A DNA stretch of 64,000 nucleotides, taken from NCBI GenBank assembly GCA_010909165.1, contig VJWM01000204.1, positions 279,232 through 343,231 on the forward strand, read 5' to 3'. Under the pieces are notes generated by a model that had not been told where the DNA came from, ran no database searches, and saw only the letters and a list, made by a program, of their open reading frames with translations. Positions 1-11,574 of this stretch are shown piece by piece (positions within the stretch are counted from its first letter, which is position 1; every line of letters begins with the position of its first letter). The DNA comes from Anthoceros angustus. Lineage: Eukaryota > Streptophyta > Anthocerotopsida > Anthocerotales > Anthocerotaceae. The translations under genes were made by a program, and so were the position numbers.

Positions 1-925
1 ACCCTTGCTATCCACCATGAAAGGGGCCCTTTGTCAAGACTGGACGGTTAGTATCTTGCTTGTATTGTCGTCCTCCTTGCTGGTTTGCACCCAATATTTC
101 ATGCAATGTTTGTTGTTGTTTGCGCCGCATTGTGAAGCTTTGGAAGTCCAAGTGCCGTGAAGTAGTGTTAAAGATCTTGATTGACAACAACAGACCAACT
201 CTGGGTGTATTCAACATCGACATGTTGAAAAGGTTAAGTGTAAAGGTGGTTTAAGTTTTATCCTTCATTCTCTTATTGTTGTGTCGATTCTATGTTTGTC
301 GGCAGAGTATTAGCCCCACCACTAAAGATGCCGTGACCCACTAGTTTTGAGAGCATTTGGTCCTCGTTCAACATTGATGGTGCCCTAGTGTGGTGGAGGT
401 GATGCCTCCTTGGAGGCCTGTAAGCATTCCATGAGTCGTTTTGGTGTCAAGGTTTGTTTCTTTTCTTCTTTTGCGATTGGTATTTGACTTTTTGTTGCTT
501 TTTGTTGCGGTGTTGCCAATCTACCACCCTATCCACCATGAAAGCAGGGGCCCTTTGTCAAGACTGGACCGGTTAGTATCTTGTTGTATTTTGGTTCTCC
601 TTGCTGGTTTGCACCCAATATTTCATACAATGTTTGTTGTTGTTGCAGTGAAGCTTTGGAAGTCCAAGTGCCGAAAGTAGTGTTAAAGATCTTGATTGAC
701 AAGCAGACCAATTATCGGGTGTATTCAACATCGACATGTTGAAAAGGTTAAGTGTAAAGGTGGTTTAAGTTTCATCCTTCATTCTCTTATTGTGTTTGTC
801 TCGATTCTATGTTTGTCGGCAGAGTATTAGCCCCACCACTAGTTTTGAGCATTTGGTTCCTCATTTCAACATTGATGGTGCCACGAGTGTGGTGGAGGTG
901 ATGCCTCGCTTGGAGGCCTGTGTGC
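1..925. repeat. Direct duplication of ~0.4-kb decayed sequence
   Basis: Bases 10-430 and about 531-925 are two copies of the same sequence, offset by about 500-520 bp and differing by several small insertions and deletions. Each copy has short open stretches with a shared peptide theme (LWKSKCR...VLKILID), followed by T-rich intron-like sequence. No domain was recognised. It may be a decayed spliced gene or mobile element whose start lies left of the window. Confidence 0.6.
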
Positions 926-949
926 CAAGTCATTGTGGTGAGACTCGAA

Positions 950-1600
950 TCGGAAGTGCAACAGGAAGGATTGTGGAGACACCGCCTATAGCTTTGGATA
1001 TGGTAGAGCAAAGATGGGGTTGAGAAGGGTGGTTCAAGCAGGTTTGAGCGTCTTCTTGAGATTACCCGAGAAAGGAGAATGACAGGAGAATCGAAAAGGG
1101 AATTTCAACGGCAAATGATTTAGAATCATTGATTGAGCAGAGGCGCAAGGTCGTACAACCGAGTTTCCAAGCAAAGAGAGAAAGCTTTGGAGATCCAAAG
1201 GAGAAAAATGTCGAAAGGAGGCAAGAGTATTTCAAGCAGGAAAAACTCAAACAGAAAAGGAGCAACAGAAATGCGAAGATTGCGTGGGAAAGGCGTGGAA
1301 GCAAACTATTGACAATGTTACCACTCCAGCGCCCACTTCCATCCATGGAAAACCATATAAAGTCGTAAGTTGATTTAATTGTTCCCTTGATTTTGATCGC
1401 TAATTTTACTTTAGTAGACTAAGACGGTAATGTTTGATTAGGTTCTCAACTTTCGTGAAGATGAAGAATTTCTCCAAAGCCCCTGTGTTCATCAACCGCA
1501 AACTATGATAATGTTGGACAAGTTGCCCGGTTAAACCAAGTGGTCTTGGAAACTATGTCTTCAATCTCTACAATTGTACAATCAATTTTCCAAAATAAGG
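950..1600 (+). pseudogene. Possible exon remnants of an unrecognised gene
   Basis: An open stretch at about 1129-1364 encodes a basic, charged helix-rich peptide (EQRRKVVQPSFQAKRESFGD). It ends at a good donor-like site (GTAAGTTG, from 1366). A second open stretch begins after a TTAG acceptor-like site near 1440 and runs to another donor-like GTGGGA near 1600. The pattern suggests two exons continuing the duplicated sequence to the left. No family was recognised and stops interrupt the surrounding frames, so this is a weak call. Confidence 0.25.
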
Positions 1601-2235
1601 TGGGAATCTTTTCTAATGAACTTTTTCTGCCTATTCGAATCATCTAATTGGTTACAAGCCTAATTTACTTTGTATATGTAGATTTGTAATTTCGAATAAG
1701 GAGGATCAACTATTCTGGTATTTTCTCTATTTTCTGTTATTTTGAATTCATGCACCGGATATACAGAAACTTTGCAAAGATGATATTTCTTTGTTGGTTT
1801 TTGTATATCCCGGATCCGCATGAATGGTATAATGAAGATGTTTCCAGATTAGCGATTGTGTTGGAATTACTAGGCCTCCTGTAGATTACAATCTACCATG
1901 GTATTTCGGCTGCACTTGCTATTCACTTTTGATCATTCTTTACCCTCTTGTTCTAGTTTTGATTTGGATGGTAAAATGTTTCCATTCATCGCCACGCTTT
2001 TTACTCTATATTCACTTGGTTGATCCATTCTTTACCCTCCTGTTCTAGTTTTGACTTGGATGGTAAAATGTTTCCATCCATCAGTCTATGCTTTCTACTC
2101 TATTGTTACAATTTCCACCTTATTCAGTAAAAAAGTTTTACCAATTGAAAAATTCTCTCTCTTCGTTTTACCCTTTTGGCCCCGAAAAAAAACCAACTGG
2201 GCGCGTCGAGGCCCCAGACGAGGCCGCGACTTTAC
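1600..2235. other. AT-rich stretch with a ~90-bp tandem repeat
   Basis: No gene seen. Bases about 1931-1990 and 2021-2082 are two copies of a ~60-bp sequence (TTTGGATGGTAAAATGTTTCC and flanks) spaced by ~90 bp. The outer boundary of the large inverted repeat lies near 2236, where similarity to the right arm (37.8 kb, minus strand) starts. Confidence 0.5.
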
Positions 2236-3970
2236 GTGGTGTTCCATAATATCTGCATACGCTAAGCATGGGAAGCCTAACGACGCCATATAACTGTACC
2301 ATGCATCTCGATGCGCAGGTCAGGAGTGAAGGCGGATGTTCATGTCTTTGTAGCTGCCCTTCAAGGTTGTGCATTGGCCACCGACTTGGAATCTGGCAGG
2401 AAAGTACACTGCGATGTGTTGCACTTCGGCATTTCTCCTGGCACCTACGTGGTGGACATGAATGCAAAATGTGGTGAACTGAAAGATGGACGCAAGGTTT
2501 TTGACAGCATGCCCACAAAGACAAAGAATGTGGTGACATGGAATGCCCTGATAGCTGGGAATGCCCAGCAAGGGCTTGGACATGAGGCGTTTGTTGTGTA
2601 TGGACAAATGGAGCAGGAGGGCCTGCTTCTGGCTAACGATATTACTTTTGCTTGCCCTTGTGAACGCCTGTCCAAGCACTGGTGCCTTACAGACGGGCAG
2701 GCAGCTGCACTCACAGATTGTCGAAAGAGGACTGCTGGATGCGTAGTACTGGGCAACTGCCTGGTGGACATGTATGCAAAATGTGGTGAACTGGAAGATG
2801 CTCGCCAGATTTTTGAGAGCTTGGCCACGAAGGATGTGACGACATGGACCGCCCTGATTGCTGGGAGTGTTGGGCAACTGCCTGGTGGACATGTATGCAA
2901 AATGTGGTGAACTGGAAAATGCGCGCCAGGTTTTTGACAGCTTGGTCTCGAAGGATGTGTTGACATGGACGGCCCTGACTGCTGGGTATGCACAGCAAGG
3001 ATTCGGCCAAGATGCGCTTGCTGTGTATGGACAAATGGCAGAGCCGGGCCTTATTTTGGCTGACAACGTTACTTTTGCTTGCCTTCTGACAGCTTGTCCA
3101 AGCTCTGGTGTCTTACAGAAGGGCAGCTGCACTGCACATTGGTGAAGGAGGACTGCTGGATGAGGTAGTGGTTGGCACCTGCCTGGTGGACATGTATGCA
3201 AGGACTCGGCCAAGAGGCCCTTGTTGTGTGTGGACAAATGGAGGAGGCGGGCCTCGTTTCGGCTGACGATGTTATTTTTGCTTGCCTTCTGAAGGCCTGT
3301 GGAAGCACTGGTGCCTTACAGAAGGGCAGGCAGCTGCACTGGCAGATTGTTGAAAGAGGACTGCTGGATAACTTAGTGCTGGGCACCTGCCTGGTGGACA
3401 TGTATGCAAAATGTGGTGAACTGGGAGATGCACGCCAGGTTTTTGACAGCATGAACACAAAGAACGTGGTGACATGGACCGCCCTGATATCTGGGTATGG
3501 TGCTTGTGATGAAGGTCACAAGGAATAGCTTGTTTTGAGGAGATGTTAGCTGCCGGTATTCAGCCTAATAATGATGCTACTTTTAGCTGCCTTTTGGTAG
3601 CATGCAGTCATGCGGACTGGTCCACGAGGGTCGCAAGCACTTTGACTCCATGGCTGAACAGCATGGCATCAAACCTACTGTTGAGCACTACAATTGCATG
3701 ATTGATCTTCTTGGGCGTGCAGGCCATTTCGATGAGGCTGAGAAGATGCTACTGTCATGTGAGGGCCTACACGCCTATGTTCTCATGGCCAATATTAATG
3801 CAGACGCAGATGCAGGTAGGGGGACTGATGTAGACAGGATCGAGACACGGAGAAACAATGTCCTGTCAGATCTTGTGCAACTTGAAAGGGATAGGTATCA
3901 GCTCCAGCTATACACCGCTGGAGATCACTATGCATGGTCCAAGTTACAAATACGGATAGTGATCTTTTAA
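2236..3970 (+). pseudogene. PLS-class PPR protein, broken copy 1 (left arm)
   Basis: Encodes tandem pentatricopeptide repeats of the PLS type, which bind organellar RNA in mitochondria or plastids. Recurrent cores such as LVDMYAKCGELEDARQIF, VVTWNALIAGNAQQG and ITFACLLTAC mark the L/S repeats. The tail (about 3602-3860: GLVHEGRKHFDSM, YNCMIDLLGRAGHFDEAEKM) is the last repeats leading into an E motif, which is shortened after LLSC. The reading frame shifts several times (near 2650, 2870, 3125, 3190, 3530) and an in-frame stop follows GKPNDAI at the 5' end. No start codon or targeting peptide is evident, so this is a 5'-truncated, frameshifted copy. Two further copies lie on the minus strand at 35.6-37.8 and 42.7-44.4 kb. 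Confidence 0.85.
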
Positions 3971-4376
3971 GGCATGTGCCAACATCTCTAACTCATCCCC
4001 ACCCCATTCATTATTCATTCGCACCACCCATCTTTCTAAGATGAAAATCCATGTCACCACCTTCCAACAAATTTTCTGTGGGTATCTCGGCGCCGCACCA
4101 GATCACACTCGTTTTGTTGCTTCGATGGTGAGAATGAACGTGTGTGCATAGTACGCATTTCAGTCGTCGAACACTTTACTTCAAAGGTGAACCAGGCATC
4201 AGCCCAGATTGATGTGGTACCCAGTCTATTCACAAGTTTCTGAAGCCAGAAACTGCCAGTACTTAGCTATGTAAATTCATCGTCGATGACATGGACATAA
4301 TGAATGAGTACGCCTGCTGGCGGGCCCTTAGCCTCCAGGGACTACTGGACAGTTTCAGAAACGATGTGCGGTAAAG
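3971..4376 (-). repeat. GLP downstream module (copy next to GLP A)
   Basis: Sequence immediately downstream of GLP A (read on the minus strand). It is shared with the other GLP copies: a GC dyad after the stop, a TAGCTATGTA-bearing half palindrome near 4262, an AGTTTCTG/CAGAAACT hairpin near 4237-4256, then ~250 bp of conserved sequence. No coding potential recognised. Confidence 0.6.
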
Positions 4377-5057
4377 TTAGGAGGAATCCACAAATTGGGC
4401 GAAGATGGAGTGCAATTGCTCCACCTCCTTCCCGCTGATGAAGAAGGACTTGGCCAGCAGCTCTGTTTTGATTCCTGACCCGAACAGCGAGAGTGGCATA
4501 AGCTGGAGGCCCGGGTTCTGGCTGTTGAGCACATTGAGGCTGGCGGCGTGCGTTGTGCCCACATTGAGCTGGAAGTGGAGCAAGCCTCTGGGAAGATGAA
4601 GGCCTCGCCCTTCTTCACCACCTTGGCGTACAGCTTGTTGCTGTTGGAGACGAAGCCGGTGTAAATCTCCCTTCGAGGCAGAAAAGAATCTCGGTGGCCA
4701 GGTTGTGGGTGTGGGGCATAACGACACCGCCCGGCGCCAGGTCCAGGCGCGCCAGCGACAGACCCAGCGTGTTGAGAGCAGGCCAGTCGCTCACGAAGCC
4801 GGGAGTGGCGGTGGCGTTCAATGGGTTGCCCGTGAGGTCGGCCGGCTTGCCCAGTTTAGCGAAGGCGAAATCTTCTGCTGTCACGTTGTCCGCCGGCCTG
4901 CAGGGGTAGCCGTTGATGGTCGCTCCCTTGGACAAATCGGCGACGCAGAAGTCCTGCAGAGGGTCGGATCGCTGGCAGTGACCGCAATCGCAAGCAACAG
5001 CCCTGCGATCGCGGCCACAGCACCCACAAACTGGATTGTCTTGGACACAGCCGCCAT
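4377..5057 (-). pseudogene. GLP: Germin-like protein copy A (frameshifted)
   Basis: Germin-like proteins are secreted, glycosylated cupins of the plant cell wall; members act as superoxide dismutase, oxalate oxidase or receptor-like proteins. This copy begins MAAVSKTIQF (ATG at 5055-5057) and ends FAQFVDSS at the TAA at 4377-4379. It keeps the cupin boxes but spans 681 nt against 684 for the intact copy at 38466. The 3-nt deficit is three separate one-base losses: CCC to CC near 4970, a G lost from GGGG near 4670 just after box 1, and a G lost near 4590. The frame is therefore broken as written. The divergently oriented partner is GLP B at 7143. Confidence 0.85.
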
Positions 5058-7142
5058 TGCTGATCAATGAGATGTATGGATGGGTGATGAGCTCGTATGG
5101 GCAAGTGAGGGAACGAGGGCTGTTCACTGGAGAAAGCAACCGACCGCAGCTACAAGTTTGCAAGCTCGATGTTGATGGGTGGAGATAATGAAGACAGACT
5201 GGGAGGCAGCCTCTCTTCATTGCTGCCAAGCTCACTGGTGTGGAAGTTGCAACCATGTTTGTGCCTGCAGGTCTGGTCCGTGCACAGAGGAATAGTCCGA
5301 GGAAATGGAAGGCAAGCTGCTCAGAAGATGCTTTGTGGGTCTAATTGTTGCGCGTGACATTTGCGATTGGAGAGAGACGAGTCATCACACTTCACGTTTC
5401 TTAGCAAAGTATGTAGCCTGCACGGGAAGAAGACTAAAAGGAACCGGCGCAGTGATTGACTACCTATTCATAATTTACGATTTCGTGCTTTTCAAGCTTT
5501 CCACTTAGAAGAAAAGAAGAAGAAGAATTTTGTTTAGGTCCACTAACGACGAATTTTCGTCATGGCACTTGGGTACTTGAACCATGGTGTGCCTAAGCTA
5601 CTACTAGCACCAAGAAGTCTATCATAAGCCACTTGGATGAAATTTTTCCTATCATGGCACTTGGGTACATGGCAATTTGTACCATGGTGTGCTTAAGCTA
5701 CTAACACCAAGGGCATCCACTCCCTCTAGGCACCCCATATAAATATTCGATGAAAGTACAAGATGCTTAACCCCAGATGAGACGATGAAGCTATTCAAAA
5801 CAAGTCTTTGATAATACATATCACTCCATACATGTATTTTTACCCATATTTTGAACTCACCAACTGGAGCATATATTAGGTGGCCTGGTTTTTCAATATC
5901 ATAGTTTTGAAAAAATCAAAAATCAAAAGAGTACCTCAACTTGGCCATCCATGTACCCGCACAATAAGCTATGTAGCTATGTACCTTGGACGAGAAACAA
6001 GTCTAAAGCAACCAGCGCATGGAGTGACTATTATGAATTATTAAATTCGGGACTTGGTGCTTTTCAAGCTTTCTACTTACTATGGAATTTTCGAATCATG
6101 CGACTTGGTCTTCACAACTTGTACCATGGTGTGCCCAAGCTACTAAGAGTCGTGGGCATCCACTTCTTCGACCACCCAAGTACCAATGGGATGGGTAGAT
6201 GCTCTTAACAACCACGTTCTTACAAATAAATGTGTGTCCATTTATTCTAAGCCATTTGGACTGCAAATCCATCGCCCATCAGTTATGGTGAATCGCTTAA
6301 GAATGTGGACACTTGTAACATTTCAAGCTCATCAAGGTCTAGCACCCACCTCAATCGGGAGTAGAAATGTAGAGAGTCCTTACCAAAGGAACGGGCAGTA
6401 GAAATGTAGAGAGTCCTTACGGAAGGTAGGTACTCTGATATTCCTCAAGGAAAATGGACCGTCTTACTAGGTGTACTAAGAAATGGAACATGGAACATCA
6501 AAACAACGTGGAGAGCATGTCGACATGAAGAGCAGGATTCCAGGTCTCACTCAAGCAAGACATTGTGCAATCAGTTACGCCTGAGAAAGTATAAAATTAT
6601 AGATTTAACTTAGATTTAATGTTTGACGCTGGCATAGAACTGTTGTTTCGGAATTCCAGTCTCCAGATGAGCAGCCCCAGCAGGCAGGAAGTTCAGCGCG
6701 CAGCTTCTAGGCATTTTCTTCTTCAACTTCCAACGACCATCTTCCTCTGGGCTCTCAGATCCTGCAGGCCGGGGTTTTGCAGCCGAGTATCCTTCCTGAT
6801 TCCCGATTCCAAGTGAGCAGCACTTTAGTTCCCATGTATACTCCACGTTTACGCTTGCTGGGCAGCTGCAGTCTAGACATCTCCAGTGTCGTACGGCATC
6901 ACCTCAGACCTGCTCACCGCGTTGCGAGGAATGTTTCTCCTCGTACATCGCTTGCACCTCAAGCTGCGCTCTGCGGTAGCAAGCCCGTAAAGAGCAACGC
7001 CCCCTCGTCTGTTTTCGTCCATATCCTCCTGCCGTTGATTCAGGTATCCCAGCTTGCGAATTGCGCTTGTCCCAATATCCTTCTCAAGAATCAGAGCAAC
7101 TTGCAACTCAAGGTCCCTGCACTGCTGCAGTCCACTTCCACG
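5058..7142. promoter_or_regulatory. Intergenic region between divergent GLP pair A/B
   Basis: About 2.1 kb separates the two divergent GLP starts, so it should hold both promoters. The A side has the 5' sequence GTCTCATTGATCAGCA before the ATG and lacks the TATATA found in copies E and F'. The B side has the conserved leader ending CTGCTGCAGTCCACTTCCACG. Between them lie repeats of AGCTTAGGCACACCATGGTA type (about 5590-5700, 6105-6150) and a block (6290-6580) that recurs in every GLP spacer. No coding sequence was recognised. The inverted copy is 32452-34518. Confidence 0.6.
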
Positions 7143-7823
7143 ATGGCCTCTTTAGCCAAGACAACCCAGTTTGTGGGTGCTGTGACTGCGATCGCAGGGC
7201 TGTTGCTTGCGATTGCGGTCACTGCCAGCGATTCCGACCCTCTCCAGGACTTCTGCGTGGCCGATTTGTCCAAGGAGCGACCATCAACGGCTACCCCTGC
7301 AGGCCGGCCGACAGCGTGACAGCAGAAGATTTCGCCTTCGCTAAACTGGGCAACCGGCCGACCTCACGAGCAACCCATTGAACGCCACCGCCACTCCCGG
7401 CTTCGTGAGCGACTGGCCTGCTCTCAACACGCTGGGTCTGTCGCTGGCGCGCCTGGACCTGGCGCCGGGCGGTGTCGTTATGCCCCACACCCACAACCTG
7501 GCCACCGAGATTCTTTTCTGCCTCGAAGGGAGATTTACACCGGCTTCGTCTCCAATAGCAACAAGCTGTACGCCAAGGTGGTGAAGAAGGGCGAGGCCTT
7601 CATCTTCCCCAGAGGCTTGCTCCACTTCCAGCTCAATGTGGGCACAACGCACGCCGCCAGCCTCAATGTGCTCAACAGCCAGAACCCGGGCCTCCAGCTC
7701 ATGCCACTCTCGCTGTTCGGGTCAGGAATCAAGACGGAGCTGCTGGCCAAGTCTTTCTCCATCAGCGGAAAGGAGGTGGAGCAATTGCACTCCATCTTCG
7801 CCCAATTTGTGGATTCCTCCTAA
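7143..7823 (+). pseudogene. GLP: Germin-like protein copy B (frameshifted)
   Basis: Starts MASLAKTTQFVGAV with a hydrophobic signal peptide and ends FAQFVDSS at TAA 7821-7823. Cupin box 1 ([16 protein letters not shown]) and box 2 (GEAFIFPRGLLHFQLN) are recognisable. Length is 681 nt; the deficit of 3 is one base lost in AAGGGAGCG near 7276, one in GGGCAAGCC near 7350 and one G after box 1 near 7530. It is separated from divergent copy A by 2.1 kb. Its near-identical inverted partner is B' at 31783-32451. It is either a pseudogene or an intact gene with consensus errors. Confidence 0.85.
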
Positions 7824-8240
7824 CTTTACCGCACATCGTTTCGGAAACTGTCCAGGGTAGACCCTGCAGGCTTAGGGCCTGCCGAAATTCATAGCTATGT
7901 ACCGAGTTGCTGGCTTCAGAATACCTGTAGTACCCTGAGAAATGTAATGTTGACTGGCCGCATGCCATCGGCTCCGAAGCAATTTACAGACCACTGCACT
8001 ACTCTCTCCTTGACAGCTGTAACCAGCAATCAGTGCACGCCAGGTGACGACATCTGTTTGAGGCAACGCATCAAGCACCGGCTGTGCATGAACCATGCTC
8101 CCACAGTTCTCGTACATGATGTCAATGTCATCATGAATGCTCAGTATACATAGCTATGTACTGCCAGTTTCTGGTTTCAGAAACTTGTGTCGAATAAACT
8201 GACCTGGGCAGATACTTGTTTCACCCTTCAAGAAAAATGT
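7824..8240. repeat. GLP downstream module interrupted by a PPR fragment
   Basis: Downstream of GLP B the GCAGGC/GCCTGC dyad (7867-7882) is followed by a first TAGCTATGTA copy (about 7891). After ~250 bp carrying a minus-strand PPR fragment comes a second TACATAGCTATGTA (about 8148) with the AGTTTCTG/CAGAAACT-type hairpin (8165-8186). The dyad-bearing sequence is thus duplicated on both sides of the PPR fragment. Confidence 0.6.
7872..8117 (-). pseudogene. PPR repeat fragment (left arm)
   Basis: A minus-strand open stretch encodes MYENCGSMVHAQPVLDALPQ, then TDVVTWRALIAGYSCQGES. This is the pattern of a PLS-type PPR repeat (YxKCGxxxxAxxVFDxMPxxDVVTWxALIAGY). It is one to two repeats long and sits between two copies of the GLP downstream dyad motif. 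The right-arm equivalent is 31488-31733 (plus). Confidence 0.65.
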
Positions 8241-9079
8241 TCGACAACTTCAAGAATGCGTACTACACATGAGATTCTCACCATCAGAGCAACAAAATGT
8301 GCGTGGCTTACAGTCATCAGGTGAAATAACGCAAGGGACTTGCAGCATCTCGTGAAGGTTAGGTAGCTGGAGATTCAATCAAGAACACGCGTGGATCTTT
8401 TGTTCCATTAGTACATCATAATTACTTACATGCATGGATATTTGAATTGCCTGCAGTCGACCAAACTGAGAGCTGTGCAATCTTCCGAGACCAGGTGTGA
8501 GCAGGTTATGGTGCTCTTATTCCGGACTCGGTCCTGTCTCGCAAGGCATGGAGGAAGCACCTGGTCTCCACTGCTGCTCCGGTGCCGGCTGGAGCATGTC
8601 GCATCATATATGTATGTATGTCGCATCCATATGTATGGATGCAGTCTGCGAAGTGGGGCCTGTTGTGTGGCACTGCACCATGTGTAGTTGGAGTGGCCAG
8701 GAGCTGTGTCCTTGTTGGCAGGCCTGGTCAAGTGGTTGGCAACTTAGCTTAATTTCTGCAAAAGGGACCGTAAAGAGCAATAATGGACACGATTTGCTGT
8801 CCAGGGAAGGACACAGATCTCTACTTGTAGGAAGACGTCGAAAGATGGAACATAGAAAAGAGATAATGAAAGAGAGATTCCGAATGCTGACGTCAACCGT
8901 GGTCAGCGATGGTGATGAGCTAGGAACTTAGGAAGGTGAGAAGTGAGCTGCAGGAGTTGAACTGGAGCCCCTGGGATACTTAAGCTGCAGCTCCGGGTAG
9001 TTGGTCTGCATTCGAGGGATGAATTGGGCTGCTGCCGAGGGATAACTGAGCTGGTTTGTGTCACGAGAAGGTCTGCAAC
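8241..9079. other. No gene seen; upstream region of the P450 fragment
   Basis: Open frames here lack recognisable domains. A near-perfect dyad, GCATCCATA-TG-TATGGATGC, lies near 8623-8642, preceded by ATGTATGTATG repeats. The sequence recurs inverted at about 30528-31440 and probably contains the former P450 promoter. Confidence 0.5.
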
Positions 9080-10223
9080 ATGGAAGTCGACAATGCAGGA
9101 GGACTGATCAAACCGGGATCTGGGTGGCGTTTTTGAGTGCCCTGTTGCTTCTCTTCTGCACCATCCTGTGGGTTGTCGTGCAAAGGCGGCGGCAGGATGG
9201 ATCGATGCCATCAGGTCCCAAGTGTTGGCCCATTTTGGCTCAATGTTTGAGATGTACTACAACTTTGAGAGGATGTATGACTGGGTTACAGACTACATGG
9301 TCACCGGAACTAGCCTCACCTTCTCAGCCCGCGTGGAGGCCAGACCTACCTGTTTACAGCTGATCCCGCCGTCTGTGAGCATATTCTCAAGACCAACTTC
9401 CCCAACTACCCCAAGCTACACACCACCTGCCAGCAACAGCTGTGAGGGACTACTCAACATGTATGTGCGTTACGTTGTATAGGCAATGAAAACATCATAT
9501 GGGCAGGGGCACTACTACAATGCAAGGGCCTTCCCGGGAAGCCTTCCACACGATGATGGAACCTTTGCCGGGAGATGGCATCTTCAATACGGATGGGGAG
9601 ATGTGGAAGAAGCAACGGAAGACAGCCAGCTTCGAGTTTTCATCCAAGGTCCTTCGTGATTTCAGCTCAGTTGTGCACCGAAGCGATGCGCTCGCTCTTG
9701 CCTCTTTGGTCACCTGCGCTTGCTTCGACCACAAATCTCTCGAGATGCAGGGGACCCACATGCTCACCGATTGTCTGCACTGAAAGGGATTTTGCCGTTT
9801 GGCTGAGTCAGGGTTCAACCTTCAGGTTTTGACTTCATTGTGTCCAGGACCTAAGGTTCTTGCGCCTGACCCTGGCTGACCCTGGATTCCATCTGTAAAG
9901 TTGCCTTTGGGGTGGATGTGGGAAGCCTGTCACCTCATTTGCCGGATGTCCCCTTTGCTCGGGCATTTGAACAAGCGAGCGGAAATTGCAGCGATCGATT
10001 CGTGGACCCACTGTGGAAACTGAAACGCAGATTACATCTCGGTGAAGAATCTACCTTGCCCAAAAGCCGCTCGTACCTGGATGCTTTCACCTATCGAGTT
10101 ATCCCTGTCCGAAGAGGGAAACTGGAAGCTGTTGCACACTCAAACCTGACGCAAGATGAGAAACCGGTGAGGCTACTCTATCCCCAACCGTTTGCTCATT
10201 GCTTTCATCTTCCTGTCTTCTAA
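9080..10223 (+). pseudogene. CYP704-like cytochrome P450, N-terminal half, left arm
   Basis: Reads as the N-terminal half of a CYP86-clan P450, closest in pattern to CYP704 fatty-acid hydroxylases. It has an ATG (MEVDNAG), a membrane anchor (IWVAFLSALLLLFCTILWVV), MYDWVTDYMV, then the plus-strand blocks GDGIFNTDGEMWKKQRKTAS, FEFSSKVLRDFSSVVHR, ICKVAFGVDVGSLSP and FVDPLWKLKRRLHLGEE. The frame breaks repeatedly, beginning with loss of one G near 9095 (GG where the right arm has GGG). The I-helix, ExxR and Cys haem-binding region are absent; the sequence passes directly into the GLP downstream module, so the gene is 3'-truncated as well as frameshifted. Confidence 0.8.
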
Positions 10224-10892
10224 GTTTGGATGTTTACAAGTCGGTTTTGGGGGAATGGGTTGTGAGAGAAGCTTCCTCCAAAGCCAAAGCGTCCCACTTT
10301 TGAAGAGCAAGCTGCAGCAAAGATGTAGCAAGCTCAATGGCTAGCTAGGTAGCTCACTTTTGTCTTCAAACGTAAGTTCAACTAGAGAGCTGTTTGCGTT
10401 ATCTCAACTTCTGTGTACAACCATGTCTTTGGTGTACCGTCTTTCTGTAATGATTTCTGAGAGATCTGGAAGCGTAAAGGAATGAATCAAACACCAGGTT
10501 GTAGGTCACCATGACCCATCTGCACAGCTGTGCTTCTCAAGATCGTCCTCTGGAATAGCGTTATTCCACCAGATGACTGTTAGCCATACACATTTTGTTG
10601 CCCTGATGGTGAGAAACGAATCTAGTCCTCGAATTCCAGTCACATGTGTGAAACGCATTCCAGTCGTCCAACATTACTTGAAAGGTGAAACACGCATCAG
10701 CCCAGATCGATGTGGTACCCAGTCTATTCACAAGTTTCTGAAGCCAGAAACTGCCAGTACATAGCTATGTAAATTCATCGTCGACGACATGGACATAATG
10801 TATGAGTACTCCAGGACGATGGACTAGCAGTACTGGCAGGCCCTAAGCCTGCAGGGACTACTGGACAGTTTTAGAAACGATGTGCGGTAAAG
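10224..10892 (-). repeat. GLP downstream module (copy next to GLP C)
   Basis: Full-length example (~0.65 kb) of the sequence found downstream of GLP copies. Reading away from GLP C on the minus strand it has the GC dyad, the TACATAGCTATGTA palindrome (10758-10771), the AGTTTCTG/CAGAAACT hairpin (10733-10752) and a conserved tail ending at the truncated P450. Matching copies lie at 28724-29384, 48361-49010 and 57848-58510. Confidence 0.65.
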
Positions 10893-11574
10893 CTAGGAGG
10901 AATCCACAAACTGGGCGAAGATGGAGTGCAATTGCTCCACCTCCTTTCCGCTGATGAAGAAGGACTTGGCCAGCAGCTCTGTTTTGATTCCTGACCCGAA
11001 CAGCGCGAGTGGCATGAGCTGGATGCCCGGGTTCTGGCCGTTGAGCACATTGAGGCTGGCGGCGTGCGTCTTGCCCACATTGAGCTGGAAGTGGAGCAAG
11101 CCTCTGGGGAAGATGAAGGCCTCGCCCCTCTTCACCACCTTGGCGTACAGCTTGTTGCTGTTGGTGACGAAGCCGGTGTAGATCTCCCTTCGAGGCAGAA
11201 AAGAATCTCGGTGGCCAGGTTGTGGGTGTGGGGCATAATGACACCACCCGGCGCCAGGTCCAGGCGCGCCAGCGACAGGCCCAGCGTGTTGAGAGCAGGC
11301 CAGTCGCCCACGAAGCCGAAAGTGGCGGTGCCGTTCAATGGGTTGCCCGTGAGGTCGGCCTGCTTGCCCAGGTTAGCGAAGGCGAAATCTTCTGCTGTCA
11401 CGTTGTCGGCCGGCCTGCAGGGGTAGCCGTTGATGGTCGCTCCCTTGGACAAATCGGCCACGCAGAAGTCCTGCAGGGGTCAGGGTCGCTGGCACTGACT
11501 GCAATGGCAAGCACCAGCCCTGCGATCGCAGCCACAGCACCCACAAACTGGATTGTCTTGGGTAAAGCGGCCAT
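10893..11574 (-). pseudogene. GLP: Germin-like protein copy C (frameshifted)
   Basis: Minus-strand copy starting [20 protein letters not shown] (ATG 11572-11574) and ending FAQFVDSS at TAG (10893-10895; the other copies end TAA). Length is 682 nt, two short of the intact 684. One base is missing near 11485 in the SDPDPLQDF region and one G after box 1 near 11190. The middle, 11132-11461, is open and keeps [20 protein letters not shown] and box 1. Copy D is its tandem duplicate. The 5' leader is the MAALPK type shared with copies D and G. Confidence 0.85.

Noticed and set aside
2320-3237. Long antisense open frame (305 codons, minus) over the PPR copy, and similar ones at 37036-37746
   Set aside because: Shadow frames caused by the repetitive PPR coding sequence; the sense strand carries the PPR motifs.
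8497-8931. 144-codon plus-strand frame upstream of the P450
   Set aside because: Cys/Trp-rich peptide of no recognised family in a noncoding repeat; low-complexity composition suggests chance.
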